Below, piece by piece: positions 24,744 through 32,765 of a stretch of DNA of 64,000 nucleotides. The position numbers and the translations under genes were made by a program. This DNA is from CAMLIZ01 sp036231905 (GTDB lineage: Bacteria; Pseudomonadota; Gammaproteobacteria; Burkholderiales; Burkholderiaceae_C). Position 1 is the first letter of the stretch, and each line of letters begins with the position of its first letter. The stretch is taken from positions 558,001 to 622,000 of the forward strand of contig NZ_JAZARE010000002.1 of NCBI RefSeq assembly GCF_036231905.1. The letters run 5' to 3'. The notes under the pieces are model-generated. The model was not told the DNA's origin. It searched no databases and saw only the letters and a program-made list of their open reading frames with translations.

Positions 24744-24965
24744 GCGGTGGGTACGTCGGGGTGTCCACTGAGAGCCGGATGATGAAGCATGTTGTCTGCC
24801 CATGCCGGCCACCTGTCGCAGCCTGGGCTCCCCTGAATTGGGGAACGGAGTGCAAATAGCTCTCCGGCAGGCGAGGAATCGCCTAGAGTGAAGCCACATA
24901 ACGTCGGCGGTGCGCGCTTTGTCCATGCGGACGCAATGCCGGCCTGCGCAATACGGGAGGGTCAC

Positions 24966-26153
24966 ATGGTTGGAATGTGGGGGGTCCGGGCGGCGCTGGG
25001 TGCCGTGGTGCTGGCCGCTGGTGCGCTTCAGCCCAGCTACGCGCAGACGGAGGTATTGGCCACGCCGTACCGATGGATGATCGATCCGGAGTTCAACCCC
25101 GCGAAGGGGCTGTTCACCTGGGTGGACGCCTTGAGCGGCTCGATCTGGGTGAGCGGCATCGACCGCGCCACCGGGGCCTTCATCCCGGCAGACGGCAAAG
25201 GTGTGCTCATCGAGTACGCCGCCGCCCCGGTGGGTGGCCTGGGCTTCACGCTGAACGGGCCGGAATGGGCGCGGGGCACTCCCAGCGACGTGATCGTCTA
25301 CACCCGCTTCCCGCCCGGTGTACCGGCGACGCCCGAAAACGCGCTCATCGGCATCGCCACGCAGACCGCATCGGGCACCTGGACTCGCCGCACGGCCGCG
25401 CCGGCCCAGCGCAACGCCCCTTTTGGCAGCCTGTCGCGCAACGACGTCGCGAAGATGACCTACAACGACGCGGCCGGCAACCACTACTGGCGCAACGTGT
25501 CGGACGCCGCTTCGGAGGAGTTGCTTCCGGGCCTCACGGGCAGCGGGCTGCTGCCCGCGGTACGCTTCGTGGACGATGAAAACATCGTGGTCTACCCCAT
25601 GCCCGTGGACGGAGTGCCGCAGGTCTTTGGCTACAACCTCGACACCAAGCTGCTGCTGCAGCTCACCAACGAACCCGGCACCAAGGAGCAGCCTTGGATG
25701 TGGCGTGCGCCCGAGCTCAACGGCCAGCTGGTGATGATCACCACCGTGAACAAGACGGCGGTCAATGTGTACCGGCAGGCCAGCGATGGCCAGGGCGGCG
25801 TGGTATGGACCCGGGCATCGAGCGTGGCGGCGCCGAACAACGGGAGCTGGTTCTCCACCGAGCCCTTCGTGTACCAGGGCCGGTCCTATGCGATCGCCCA
25901 GCTGACCGAGGCGGGCAAGGACTACCCTTCATCGATCTGGTTGATGAACTTCAACCACAACGACCCCATCCTGCGCCGCCTCACGCCTGAATCGCCGGAC
26001 CGCGCCCGCGCCGACCCGGAGATCTTCGTGACCGACAAGGGGCCAGTGGTCTTTTTCAGCCGCTTCGACCAGAGCAAGGGCTCGTACTGGCTGTGCCTGG
26101 CGTGCATGGAAGGTGAATACCGGGTCGACACCGGCCTGCCGCCGCCGTTCTGA
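24966..26153 (+). CDS. Exported protein of unknown function, propeller-like
   Basis: A 395-residue protein with a signal peptide cleaved near PSYAQ. GGAGG stands 6 bases before the chosen ATG. The mature part repeats strand-rich units (SGSIWVSGID, ENIVVYPMP, GQLVMITTVNKTAVNVY, GRSYAIAQLTEAG, GPVVFFSRFDQSKG) in the manner of a TolB-like or six-bladed beta-propeller. Two cysteines occur close together near the C-terminus (LCLACMEG). I know no named family. A TAGAGT box near 24885 may be its -10. It stands alone, divergent from the CoA-transferase. Confidence 0.75.
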   Translation: MVGMWGVRAALGAVVLAAGALQPSYAQTEVLATPYRWMIDPEFNPAKGLFTWVDALSGSIWVSGIDRATGAFIPADGKGVLIEYAAAPVGGLGFTLNGPEWARGTPSDVIVYTRFPPGVPATPENALIGIATQTASGTWTRRTAAPAQRNAPFGSLSRNDVAKMTYNDAAGNHYWRNVSDAASEELLPGLTGSGLLPAVRFVDDENIVVYPMPVDGVPQVFGYNLDTKLLLQLTNEPGTKEQPWMWRAPELNGQLVMITTVNKTAVNVYRQASDGQGGVVWTRASSVAAPNNGSWFSTEPFVYQGRSYAIAQLTEAGKDYPSSIWLMNFNHNDPILRRLTPESPDRARADPEIFVTDKGPVVFFSRFDQSKGSYWLCLACMEGEYRVDTGLPPPF

Positions 26154-26221
26154 GCCCGATCGGGTGGTCGCAGGCCGGCACTGGGATAATCCCGGGTTCC
26201 CAGAGCCGACCCACCTCCGCC

Positions 26222-27748
26222 ATGCCCACCACGATCCAGCACAGCGACCTCGTCGATTCCGTTGCGGCCGCGCTGCAGTACATCAGCTACTACCACCCGG
26301 CCGACTACATCGCCCACCTGGCGCGCGCCTATGAGCGCGAGCAGTCGCCGGCGGCCAAGGACGCGATCGCGCAGATCCTCACCAATTCGAAGATGTGCGC
26401 CGAAGGCCGGCGCCCGATCTGCCAGGACACCGGCATCGTCAACGTGTTCCTCAAGATCGGCATGGACGTGCGCTTCGAGGGCTTTGCCGGCTCGATCGAG
26501 GACGCGGTCAACGAAGGCGTGCGCCGCGGCTACCTCAACCCCGACAACGTGCTGCGGGCCTCGGTGCTCAACGACCCGATCTTCGAGCGCAAGAACACCA
26601 AGGACAACACGCCGGCGGTGGTGCACATGACCGTGGTGCCTGGCAACACGGTGGACGTGACCGTGGCGGCCAAGGGCGGCGGCTCGGAGAACAAGAGCAA
26701 GTTCGCGATGATGAACCCGAGCGACAACCTGGTCGACTGGGTGCTCAAGACGGTGCCGCTGATGGGAGCCGGCTGGTGCCCGCCCGGCATGCTGGGCATC
26801 GGCGTGGGCGGCACCGCCGAGAAGGCGATGCTGATGGCCAAGGAAGCGCTGATGGACGACATCGACATGTACGAGCTGCTGCAGCGCGGCCCGGCCAACA
26901 AGCTCGAAGAGCTGCGCATCGAGCTGTACGAGAAGGTCAATGCGCTGGGCATCGGCGCGCAAGGCCTGGGCGGCCTCACCACCGTGCTGGACATCAAGAT
27001 CAAGACCTACCCCACCCACGCGGCCAGCAAACCGGTGGCGATGATCCCGAACTGCGCCGCCACCCGCCATGCGCACTTCGTGCTCGACGGCTCCGGCCCG
27101 GCCTACCTGGAGCCGCCCAGCCTGGACCTGTGGCCCAACGTGCAGTGGGCGCCCGACTACAACAAGAGCCGCTCGGTCAACCTGGACACCCTCACCAGGG
27201 AAGAAGTGGCGAGCTGGAAGCCAGGCGACACCCTGCTGCTCAACGGCAAGATGCTCACCGGCCGCGACGCCGCGCACAAGCGCATCCAGGACATGCTGGC
27301 CAAGGGTGAGCCGCTGCCGGTGGACTTCACCAACCGGGTCATCTACTACGTGGGCCCGGTGGACCCTGTGCGCGACGAGGTCGTGGGCCCCGCCGGCCCC
27401 ACCACCGCCACCCGCATGGACAAGTTCACCGACATGATGCTGGCCGAGACGGGCCTGATCGCGATGGTGGGCAAGGCCGAACGCGGCCCGGTCGCCATCG
27501 AGGCGATCCGCAAGCACAAGAGCGCCTACCTGATGGCGGTGGGCGGCGCGGCCTACCTGGTGAGCAAGGCGATCAAGGCCGCCAAGGTCGTGGGCTTTGC
27601 CGACCTGGGCATGGAAGCGATCTACGAGTTCGAGGTGAAGGACATGCCGGTCACCGTGGCCGTGGACGCCGGCGGCACCTCCGCCCACGTGACAGGGCCG
27701 AAGGAGTGGCAGGCCAAGATCGGCAAAATTCCGGTAGCCACGGCCTGA
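26222..27748 (+). CDS. fumA: Fumarate hydratase class I
   Basis: A 508-residue iron-sulfur fumarase interconverting fumarate and malate in the citric acid cycle. The three cysteines expected to hold the oxygen-sensitive [4Fe-4S] cluster are visible: C67 (RPICQDTG), C186 (GAGWCPPG) and C278 (MIPNCAATRH). The C-terminal domain with VDPVRDEVVGPAGPTTATRMDKF-like residues, split here as VGPAGPTTATRMD, matches class I enzymes. Length is normal for the single-chain type. A GGGATAATCCC palindrome about 40 bases upstream includes a possible -10 (GATAAT). Hairpins follow the stop. Confidence 0.95.
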   Translation: MPTTIQHSDLVDSVAAALQYISYYHPADYIAHLARAYEREQSPAAKDAIAQILTNSKMCAEGRRPICQDTGIVNVFLKIGMDVRFEGFAGSIEDAVNEGVRRGYLNPDNVLRASVLNDPIFERKNTKDNTPAVVHMTVVPGNTVDVTVAAKGGGSENKSKFAMMNPSDNLVDWVLKTVPLMGAGWCPPGMLGIGVGGTAEKAMLMAKEALMDDIDMYELLQRGPANKLEELRIELYEKVNALGIGAQGLGGLTTVLDIKIKTYPTHAASKPVAMIPNCAATRHAHFVLDGSGPAYLEPPSLDLWPNVQWAPDYNKSRSVNLDTLTREEVASWKPGDTLLLNGKMLTGRDAAHKRIQDMLAKGEPLPVDFTNRVIYYVGPVDPVRDEVVGPAGPTTATRMDKFTDMMLAETGLIAMVGKAERGPVAIEAIRKHKSAYLMAVGGAAYLVSKAIKAAKVVGFADLGMEAIYEFEVKDMPVTVAVDAGGTSAHVTGPKEWQAKIGKIPVATA

Positions 27749-27767
27749 GGGCATCACTTCTGGCTGG

Positions 27768-27790
27768 AGCCTCCCTCTCGGAGGGAGGCT
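27768..27790. terminator. Perfect hairpin after fumA
   Basis: AGCCTCCCTC-tcg-GAGGGAGGCT, a perfect 10-bp stem 20 bases after the fumA stop. No T-tract follows. It resembles the GGAG/CCTC hairpin repeats scattered in Burkholderiales genomes. Confidence 0.5.
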
Positions 27791-27816
27791 GGAGGGAGCC
27801 GACCCAACTCGCTGGA

Positions 27817-27835
27817 GCCCCCTCGCGGAGGGGGC
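27817..27835. repeat. Second GGAG/CCTC hairpin
   Basis: GCCCCCTC-gcg-GAGGGGGC, a perfect 8-bp stem preceded by the same CTGGAG word as the hairpin at 27768. It looks like a diverged tandem copy. Confidence 0.5.
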
Positions 27836-27863
27836 GCGGGGGAGTCGGACAGACAGCCACCGG

Positions 27864-27901
27864 CTAGGAATCTGGGCGGCTTCTGCCGCTCAGATTCCTA
27901 G
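27864..27901. terminator. Long hairpin at the ornithine cyclodeaminase stop
   Basis: CTAGGAATCTG with CAGATTCCTAG (11 bp) encloses GCGGC-ttct-GCCGC (5 bp) with a single G/T mismatch between the two stems. The stop codon of the converging gene is inside the outer stem. It probably insulates fumA from the leftward gene. Confidence 0.6.
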
Positions 27902-28950
27902 GCTGCCCGCTTCAGCTGCGCGCGGCGCCGTGCGCCGTTGCGGGTGTGGCGGAACAGGTCCTTCGGGTCGTCGGCCGGCGGCACCAGGTCGGCGTCGATG
28001 CCGATGCCGCGCTTGAGGCACTGCTCGTACACATAGCGCAGCGCGGAGTAGTCCTCCAGCGCAAAGCCCACCGAGTCGAACACCGTCACCGCCCGCGCGC
28101 CCGCGCGGCCGGCATGTTCGCCCGCCAGCACCCGCCACAGCTCGGTCACCGGAAAGTCCGCCGGCAGCTGCTGGATGTCGCCTTCGATGCGGGTCTGCGG
28201 CTCGTATTCCACAAACACCTGGGCGCCACGCAGCACATCGGGGTGCAGCTCCGTCTTGCCGGGGCAGTCGCCGCCCACACCGTTGATGTGCATGCCGGGC
28301 TCGATCATGTCGGGCGTGATGATCGTGGCGCGTGTCTTGTCGGCGGTGACGGTCGTCACGATGTCGGCGCCTCGAACCGCCTCGGCGGTGGAAGCCGCGC
28401 GCACCACCTTCAAGCCAGGGAAGGCGCGAAGGTTCTGCTCCAGCTTCGCGGTGGCTGCCGGGTCCACGTCGAACACCCGCACCTCGTCGATGCCCAGCAT
28501 GCTGTGGAAGGCCAGCGCCTGGAATTCGCTCTGGGCGCCGTTGCCAATCAAGGCCATGCGGCGCGAGTTGGGCCGCGCCAGCGCCTTGGCGGCCAATGCC
28601 GAGGTGGCTGCGGTGCGCAGCGCGGTGGTGAGGGTCAGCTCCGACAGCAGCAGCGGGTAGCCGGTTTCCACATCGGCCAGCACGCCGAAGGCCATCACGG
28701 TGAACATGCCGCGCGCGGTGTTGCGCGGGTGGCCATTCACGTACTTGAAGGCATAGCGGGCGGCGTCGGCCACCGGCATCAGCTCGATCACGCCCAGCGG
28801 CGAGTGGCTGGCCACGCGGGCGGACTTGTCGAATTCATTCCAGCGCAGGTAATCCTGGCGCAGGGTTTCGGTGAGCTCTTCGAGGAAGCGCACGACACCG
28901 ACCTCCTGCACGAGCTGCGACAGGGCGGGTACGTCGATGAAGCGGGTCAT
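27898..28950 (-). CDS. Ornithine cyclodeaminase
   Basis: A 350-residue NAD-dependent enzyme of the ornithine cyclodeaminase/mu-crystallin family. It would convert L-ornithine to L-proline and ammonia; family members with related substrates exist. Visible marks are NEFDKSARVASHSPLGVIEL near the N-terminus, ALIGNGAQSEFQALAF (nucleotide-binding loop, about 134-149), VFDVDPAATAKLEQN and ADIVTTVTADK. An Lrp-type regulator starts 142 bases away on the opposite strand, and an inverted repeat lies between them, so it is probably controlled by that regulator in response to an amino acid. Confidence 0.87.
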   Translation of the reverse strand: MTRFIDVPALSQLVQEVGVVRFLEELTETLRQDYLRWNEFDKSARVASHSPLGVIELMPVADAARYAFKYVNGHPRNTARGMFTVMAFGVLADVETGYPLLLSELTLTTALRTAATSALAAKALARPNSRRMALIGNGAQSEFQALAFHSMLGIDEVRVFDVDPAATAKLEQNLRAFPGLKVVRAASTAEAVRGADIVTTVTADKTRATIITPDMIEPGMHINGVGGDCPGKTELHPDVLRGAQVFVEYEPQTRIEGDIQQLPADFPVTELWRVLAGEHAGRAGARAVTVFDSVGFALEDYSALRYVYEQCLKRGIGIDADLVPPADDPKDLFRHTRNGARRRAQLKRAA

Positions 28951-29007
28951 TCAAAAGTCTCCTTCAATGGGCCATGCCGCGCGCCGGCAGGCCAACAAGG
29001 GCGATTC

Positions 29008-29039
29008 TTCTGGCTCCCGCAGCCAAGGAGAAGCCAGAA
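29008..29039. promoter_or_regulatory. Inverted repeat between ornithine cyclodeaminase and Lrp-type gene
   Basis: TTCTGGCT (29008-29015) and AGCCAGAA (29032-29039) form a perfect 8-base inverted repeat 16 bases apart; AGCCA at 29021-29025 gives a third half-site. It is a good candidate site for the divergent Lrp/AsnC protein. Confidence 0.45.
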
Positions 29040-29092
29040 AGCTGTGCAATCCGCGCGATAAACTGCGCAAACTGCCAAAAGGAGCTAGCGTT

Positions 29093-29524
29093 ATGTCTGG
29101 TCTCGACGACACTGACCGGGAGCTGATCTCGCTGCTGCGCGATGACGCGCGCATGCCGGTGGCCACGCTGGCCAAGCGCCTGCGCGTGGCACGTGGCACG
29201 GTGCAGAACCGCCTGGCCCGCCTGGAGCGCGACGGCGTGATCGTGGGCTACACGGTGCGGCTGAAACCGCAGGTGGAGGGCCACCACATCCGGGCGCTCA
29301 TGCTGGTGGCGGTGGAAGGCAACCGGGCCGACGAGGTGCTCCGCGCCCTGCGCGGTGACCCCGCGGTGATGGCGCTGCACACCACCAACGGCCGCTGGGA
29401 CATCGTGGCCGAGCTGCGCGCCGATTCGCTGGAGGCCTTTGACCGCGTGCTCAGCGGCATCCGCCTGATCGACGGCATCGCGCAGACCGAAACCAGCATC
29501 CTGCTGTCCACGCACAAGCTGTAG
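29093..29524 (+). CDS. Lrp/AsnC family transcriptional regulator
   Basis: A 143-residue feast/famine regulator. Residues 1-60 are the winged helix-turn-helix (DDTDRELISLLRDDARM, then VATLAKRLRVARGTVQNRLARLE); the rest is the RAM/AsnC ligand-binding and oligomer domain (GHHIRALMLVAVEG, TTNGRWDIVAEL). The ATG at 29093 has AGGAG about 9 bases upstream; a longer open frame lies upstream but crosses the intergenic operator. It is divergent from ornithine cyclodeaminase, its likely target, as is common in proteobacteria. Confidence 0.9.
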   Translation: MSGLDDTDRELISLLRDDARMPVATLAKRLRVARGTVQNRLARLERDGVIVGYTVRLKPQVEGHHIRALMLVAVEGNRADEVLRALRGDPAVMALHTTNGRWDIVAELRADSLEAFDRVLSGIRLIDGIAQTETSILLSTHKL

Positions 29525-29591
29525 AAACCCGCCGTTCGTTGCGCTGCGCACGGGCCGGTGCGGCACGCTACCTGCTGAGCGTGTCCTCGCG

Positions 29592-29933
29592 ATGACCCGC
29601 GCCGCCTTTTCCCTCCCGCCGCACAGCCCGGCGGCGGCCGCGTTGCATGCCCCTGTGCACGCGGCGTTGCGCCGCCTTGCCCTGGACACCTTGCAGCGCC
29701 TGGGCACCTTGGATGTGACCGACCGCCTCGCGGTGCAGCTGGGGCTCAACCTGCTCGAGCGCTTGCTCGCCGTGCTGGACGAACCCGCGCCACAAGTCGA
29801 AGCGCTGGCCGATGCGCTGCGCATGGCGTCGGCCACCACGCGGCCGACGGTGGCAGCGGCGCTCTATCGCGAATTTGCGGCGCTGGCCGCCGCCCGCTTC
29901 GGGATCACGCCGGCCGCGCTGCCGGACGACTGA
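29592..29933 (+). CDS. Hypothetical helical protein
   Basis: A 113-residue alanine/leucine-rich, all-helical small protein (for example LQRLGTLDVTDRLAVQLGLN near residues 35-54). No family is recognised and no good ribosome binding site precedes the ATG. The frame has normal high-GC third-position use, which supports it being real, but the call is tentative. It lies between the Lrp-type gene and the thiamine-diphosphate enzyme. Confidence 0.5.
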   Translation: MTRAAFSLPPHSPAAAALHAPVHAALRRLALDTLQRLGTLDVTDRLAVQLGLNLLERLLAVLDEPAPQVEALADALRMASATTRPTVAAALYREFAALAAARFGITPAALPDD

Positions 29934-30050
29934 GGGACCACCCCTCACCCAAGGGGAAACCCTGCAAAAGCGACAGACACCGCGTTTACCGATAGATACA
30001 CTCACGCGTCCGCCGGACAACGACAACAACAAGAGCAGGGAAGGCTTTGC

Positions 30051-30104
30051 GGGGCGCGGCTCGAAACGAGCGCACCCCGGGTGGATCCACCAGGAGGTGG
30101 CTCC
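30051..30104 (+). promoter_or_regulatory. Structured leader of the ThDP enzyme gene with exclusive hairpins
   Basis: Hairpin 1 (30051-30078) pairs GGGG-GC-GCTCG with CGAGC-GC-CCCC around an AAA loop. Right after it GGTGG (30080-30084) can pair with CCACC (30087-30091). Alternatively CCACC pairs with GGTGG (30096-30100), extended by GGA/TCC, which traps the AGGAGG ribosome site (30092-30097) in loop and stem. The two folds exclude each other, as in a translation-control switch. The ligand or trigger, if any, is unknown. Confidence 0.45.
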
Positions 30105-30125
30105 GTGTCTTTGCCTTGCCAGTGA
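30105..30125 (+). CDS. Possible leader mini-ORF (6 codons)
   Basis: GTG TCT TTG CCT TGC CAG TGA, preceded by AGGAGG at an ideal 7-base distance. Its stop overlaps the GTG of the main gene (GTGA), so ribosomes finishing it could restart on the enzyme. No better ribosome site serves the main start. Confidence 0.35.
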   Translation: MSLPCQ

Positions 30126-31975
30126 GTGCCCTCGTGGACAGCCTGAATGCCGCGGTTCCCCGTTCGGGGGCCGACAGCTCCGCCCTGCACACCCCTGAAG
30201 CCGCCGACTTCATCGTCTCCTGCCTGGAGAAGATCGGCATCGAATACGTGTTCGGCGTACCGGGTGGGGCGATCGAGCCGCTGTACAACGCGCTTGCGCG
30301 CAGCGGCCGCCGCGGCGGCCCGCGGGCGGTGGTGGCGCGCCACGAGGCTGGCGCCGCCTTCATGGCCGACGGTTATGCCCGCGAGACCGGCAAGATCGGC
30401 GTCTGCATCGCCACCTCGGGGCCGGGCACCACCAACCTGATCACCGGCGTGGCCTGCGCCTACGACAACGGCATCCCGATGCTGGTGATCACCGGCCAGC
30501 CGCCCATCCATTCCTTTGGCAAGCGTGCGCTGCAGGAGTCCAGCTGCACCGGCATCAACACCGTGGGCATGCTGCGCCACTGCACCCGCTACAACTCGCT
30601 GGTGTCGCACCCGGAGCAGCTGCACATCAAGCTGTTCAATGCGCTGATGCACGCCAGCCAGATGCCCATGGGCCCCAGCCACCTGTCGATCCCGGTGGAC
30701 ATCCTGCGCAGCGCCGTGCCCACGGGTTCGCAGCCGCATGATTTCTCGCTGCTGCTGCGCACCCCGTCGGCGCTGGTGGACCTGCCCGCCGTGGAAGCGC
30801 TGCAGGCGCTGCTGCAGCGCGCCCAGCGGCCGGTGTTCCTGGTCGGCGACGGCTGCGGCGAAGCCACGGCGGCCATCCTCAAGCTGGCCCACCTGGTGCA
30901 GGCGCCGTTTGTCACCACGCCCGATGGCAAGGGCTTCGTCAACCCGCGCCACCCGGGCTACCGGGGTGTGTTCGGCTTCGGCGGCCATGCCAGCGCCGAA
31001 GCGTTGCTGCGCAGCGAGCCGGACCTGCTGCTGGCCTTCGGCACCGGCTTCGGCGAGTTCAGCAGCGGCGGCTGGAGCCAGAGCGTGCTGAACAGCCGGC
31101 TGGTGCACGTCGACAGCTCCGACGAAAACCTGATGCGCTCGCCCATGGCCCGGCTGCATGTGCGCGGCCGCATCCTCACGGTGTGCGAACAGCTGATCGA
31201 GCGCATGGCACCGCACAGCCTGGTCACCAACGTCTACCCCTTCCGCGACCGCAAGGCCGAGCAGCAGGACCTGGACGCGATGCTGGACCAGCCGCACAAG
31301 TTGCGCAGCGACGCCGCGCCGATCAAGCCGCAGCGCCTGATGCACGAGCTGTCGCGGCGCTGCCCGCCGAACACCCGCTTCGTGGCCGACGCCGGCAACA
31401 GCGCCGCCTGGGCGGTGCACTGCCTGAACCCGCAGGATCGCCGTGCCGACCCGGGCAGCCGCGCTCGCACCACGGGGCCGTCGCTGCGCAGCAGCCTCGG
31501 CGAGCGGCGCCGCCATGCCAGCTGGCTGCGCGTGACCATGGATTTCGCGCCCATGGGCTGGGCCATCGGCGCGGCGGTGGGCATCGCTTCGGCCAACCAC
31601 CAATGCCCGGTGGTGTGCATCACCGGCGACGGCAGCTACCTGATGAACGGGCAGGAGATCACCGTGGCGGCCGCGCTCGGCCTGCCGGTGCTCTTCGTGG
31701 TGCTCAACGACGGCGCCCTCGGCATGGTCAAACACGGCCAGCGCCTGGCCGGTGCCGAGCCAATCGGCTTCGAGCTGCCGCAGGTGGACTACGCCGCCAT
31801 CGCGCACGCCATGGGCATCCCCGGATACGTGGTGCGCTCGCCGGCGGACCTGGCCGCGCTGGACATCGAGGCCATGCTTCGCTGGCCGGGGCCCACCATG
31901 CTGGACGTGCGCATCGACGGCGAGGAGGTGCCGCCGATGAACCTGCGCATGCGCACGCTCGGCACCGGTGTGTGA
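30122..31975 (+). CDS. Thiamine diphosphate-dependent enzyme, acetolactate synthase-like
   Basis: A 617-residue ThDP enzyme of the acetohydroxyacid synthase/pyruvate oxidase superfamily. The catalytic glutamate is E75 (VARHEAGAAF); ATSGPGTTNLITGVA follows. The ThDP-binding GDG is at 502-504 (TGDGSYLMNGQE) with LND in place of the usual NN 25 residues on. Between the central and C-terminal domains a basic insert (DRRADPGSRARTTGPSLR) is not seen in housekeeping IlvB. No small subunit (IlvN) follows, so it is unlikely to be the biosynthetic enzyme. The start is taken as the GTG overlapping the mini-ORF; a GTG at 30134 is possible. Substrate unknown. Confidence 0.8.
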   Translation: MSALVDSLNAAVPRSGADSSALHTPEAADFIVSCLEKIGIEYVFGVPGGAIEPLYNALARSGRRGGPRAVVARHEAGAAFMADGYARETGKIGVCIATSGPGTTNLITGVACAYDNGIPMLVITGQPPIHSFGKRALQESSCTGINTVGMLRHCTRYNSLVSHPEQLHIKLFNALMHASQMPMGPSHLSIPVDILRSAVPTGSQPHDFSLLLRTPSALVDLPAVEALQALLQRAQRPVFLVGDGCGEATAAILKLAHLVQAPFVTTPDGKGFVNPRHPGYRGVFGFGGHASAEALLRSEPDLLLAFGTGFGEFSSGGWSQSVLNSRLVHVDSSDENLMRSPMARLHVRGRILTVCEQLIERMAPHSLVTNVYPFRDRKAEQQDLDAMLDQPHKLRSDAAPIKPQRLMHELSRRCPPNTRFVADAGNSAAWAVHCLNPQDRRADPGSRARTTGPSLRSSLGERRRHASWLRVTMDFAPMGWAIGAAVGIASANHQCPVVCITGDGSYLMNGQEITVAAALGLPVLFVVLNDGALGMVKHGQRLAGAEPIGFELPQVDYAAIAHAMGIPGYVVRSPADLAALDIEAMLRWPGPTMLDVRIDGEEVPPMNLRMRTLGTGV

Positions 31976-31988
31976 CCCGCACGCGGCT

Positions 31989-32765
31989 TCAGCGCCGCTC
32001 CACCTCGCGCAGCACATCGGCCCGGTAGCGCTCGACCAGGCCCTCGGCCTTCATCTGGCGCAGCGCAGCGGCCAGCCGGGTGGCCAGCTCCGCATGCTTG
32101 CGGTGCAGGTAGGGATGCAGCGGGAAGGTGCCGATGTCGACCACGCGGCGCGTGATCGTGCTGCCCTTGAACTCCGGCGAGTTCTGCAGTGTGAAGGCCG
32201 ACAGGTCCGCGGTGCAGTGCACCTCCGAGCGGCCCAGGCGCAGCATGTTGAAGCCCTGGGCGTCCGAGGTGACGTCGATCAGCCGGTCGGCCGGCAGCAG
32301 GCGCTTGAGCGCGCTCTCGCAGACGCCCACGCCACGCAGGTAGGTACCGCGCCAGCCGGTCTCGGGCAATGCAGCCAGGCTGCCGAGCTGAAGCGCCGGG
32401 TTCACCGCAAACAGCGACCAGGTGACCTCGTACACCGGCTCTTCCACCCGCAGCAGCTCGGGATGCGAGGCGGCGTAACCATGCACCCGCGCCACGTCGC
32501 CATCGATGCTGCCCTGGTCGGCACTGATGCTCAGGCGCTGCAGCGGGAACACCACGATCTGCAGCGGCACGTCCATCCGGCGGAACGCCTCGGTGTAGAT
32601 GCGCCGCTGCAGCATGCCGGACACGGTGTCCTCCGGCTGGCTGGTGCCCAGCACGATGGGCGTCGCCGGCGGCGCGCCAGCGGCCCCGCCCGGCAGGCAG
32701 CACAACACGGCAGCCGCGGCAAGCGCTGCGGCAAGGCAATGGCGGCGTGCACGCGGCCCGGTCAT
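31989..32765 (-). CDS. Periplasmic binding protein, paralogue of the one at 16 kb
   Basis: A 258-residue exported protein, signal peptide ending near GGAAGA. It aligns along its whole length with the protein at 16230: DGDVARVHGYAASHPEL, RVEEPV, GVCES, SEVHCTAD, PYLHRKHAELA and the QMKAEGLVERYR end. The two cysteines in VCES and HCTAD are shared. No cognate permease is near, and it is transcribed against both neighbours, with its start 36 bases from the sulfotransferase start. It may feed a signal to the hybrid kinase downstream; this is a guess from proximity. Confidence 0.72.
   Translation of the reverse strand: MTGPRARRHCLAAALAAAAVLCCLPGGAAGAPPATPIVLGTSQPEDTVSGMLQRRIYTEAFRRMDVPLQIVVFPLQRLSISADQGSIDGDVARVHGYAASHPELLRVEEPVYEVTWSLFAVNPALQLGSLAALPETGWRGTYLRGVGVCESALKRLLPADRLIDVTSDAQGFNMLRLGRSEVHCTADLSAFTLQNSPEFKGSTITRRVVDIGTFPLHPYLHRKHAELATRLAAALRQMKAEGLVERYRADVLREVERR

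Noticed and set aside
24744..25484. A possible 247-residue N-terminal extension of the CoA-transferase
   Set aside because: It would run across the divergent promoter and through the oppositely oriented exported-protein gene, and shows no family similarity.
25922..27757. A 611-codon minus-strand frame opposite fumA
   Set aside because: Histidine- and valine-rich mirror frame; fumA on the plus strand has all cluster cysteines.
30122..31975. Housekeeping acetolactate synthase IlvB
   Set aside because: No ilvN or ilvC follows, LND replaces the NN of the cofactor motif, and there is a basic insert. Only the superfamily is claimed.
30002..32017. A 671-codon minus-strand frame opposite the ThDP enzyme
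   Set aside because: Composition is of the mirror-frame type and it has no recognisable motif; the plus strand has a complete ThDP-binding site.
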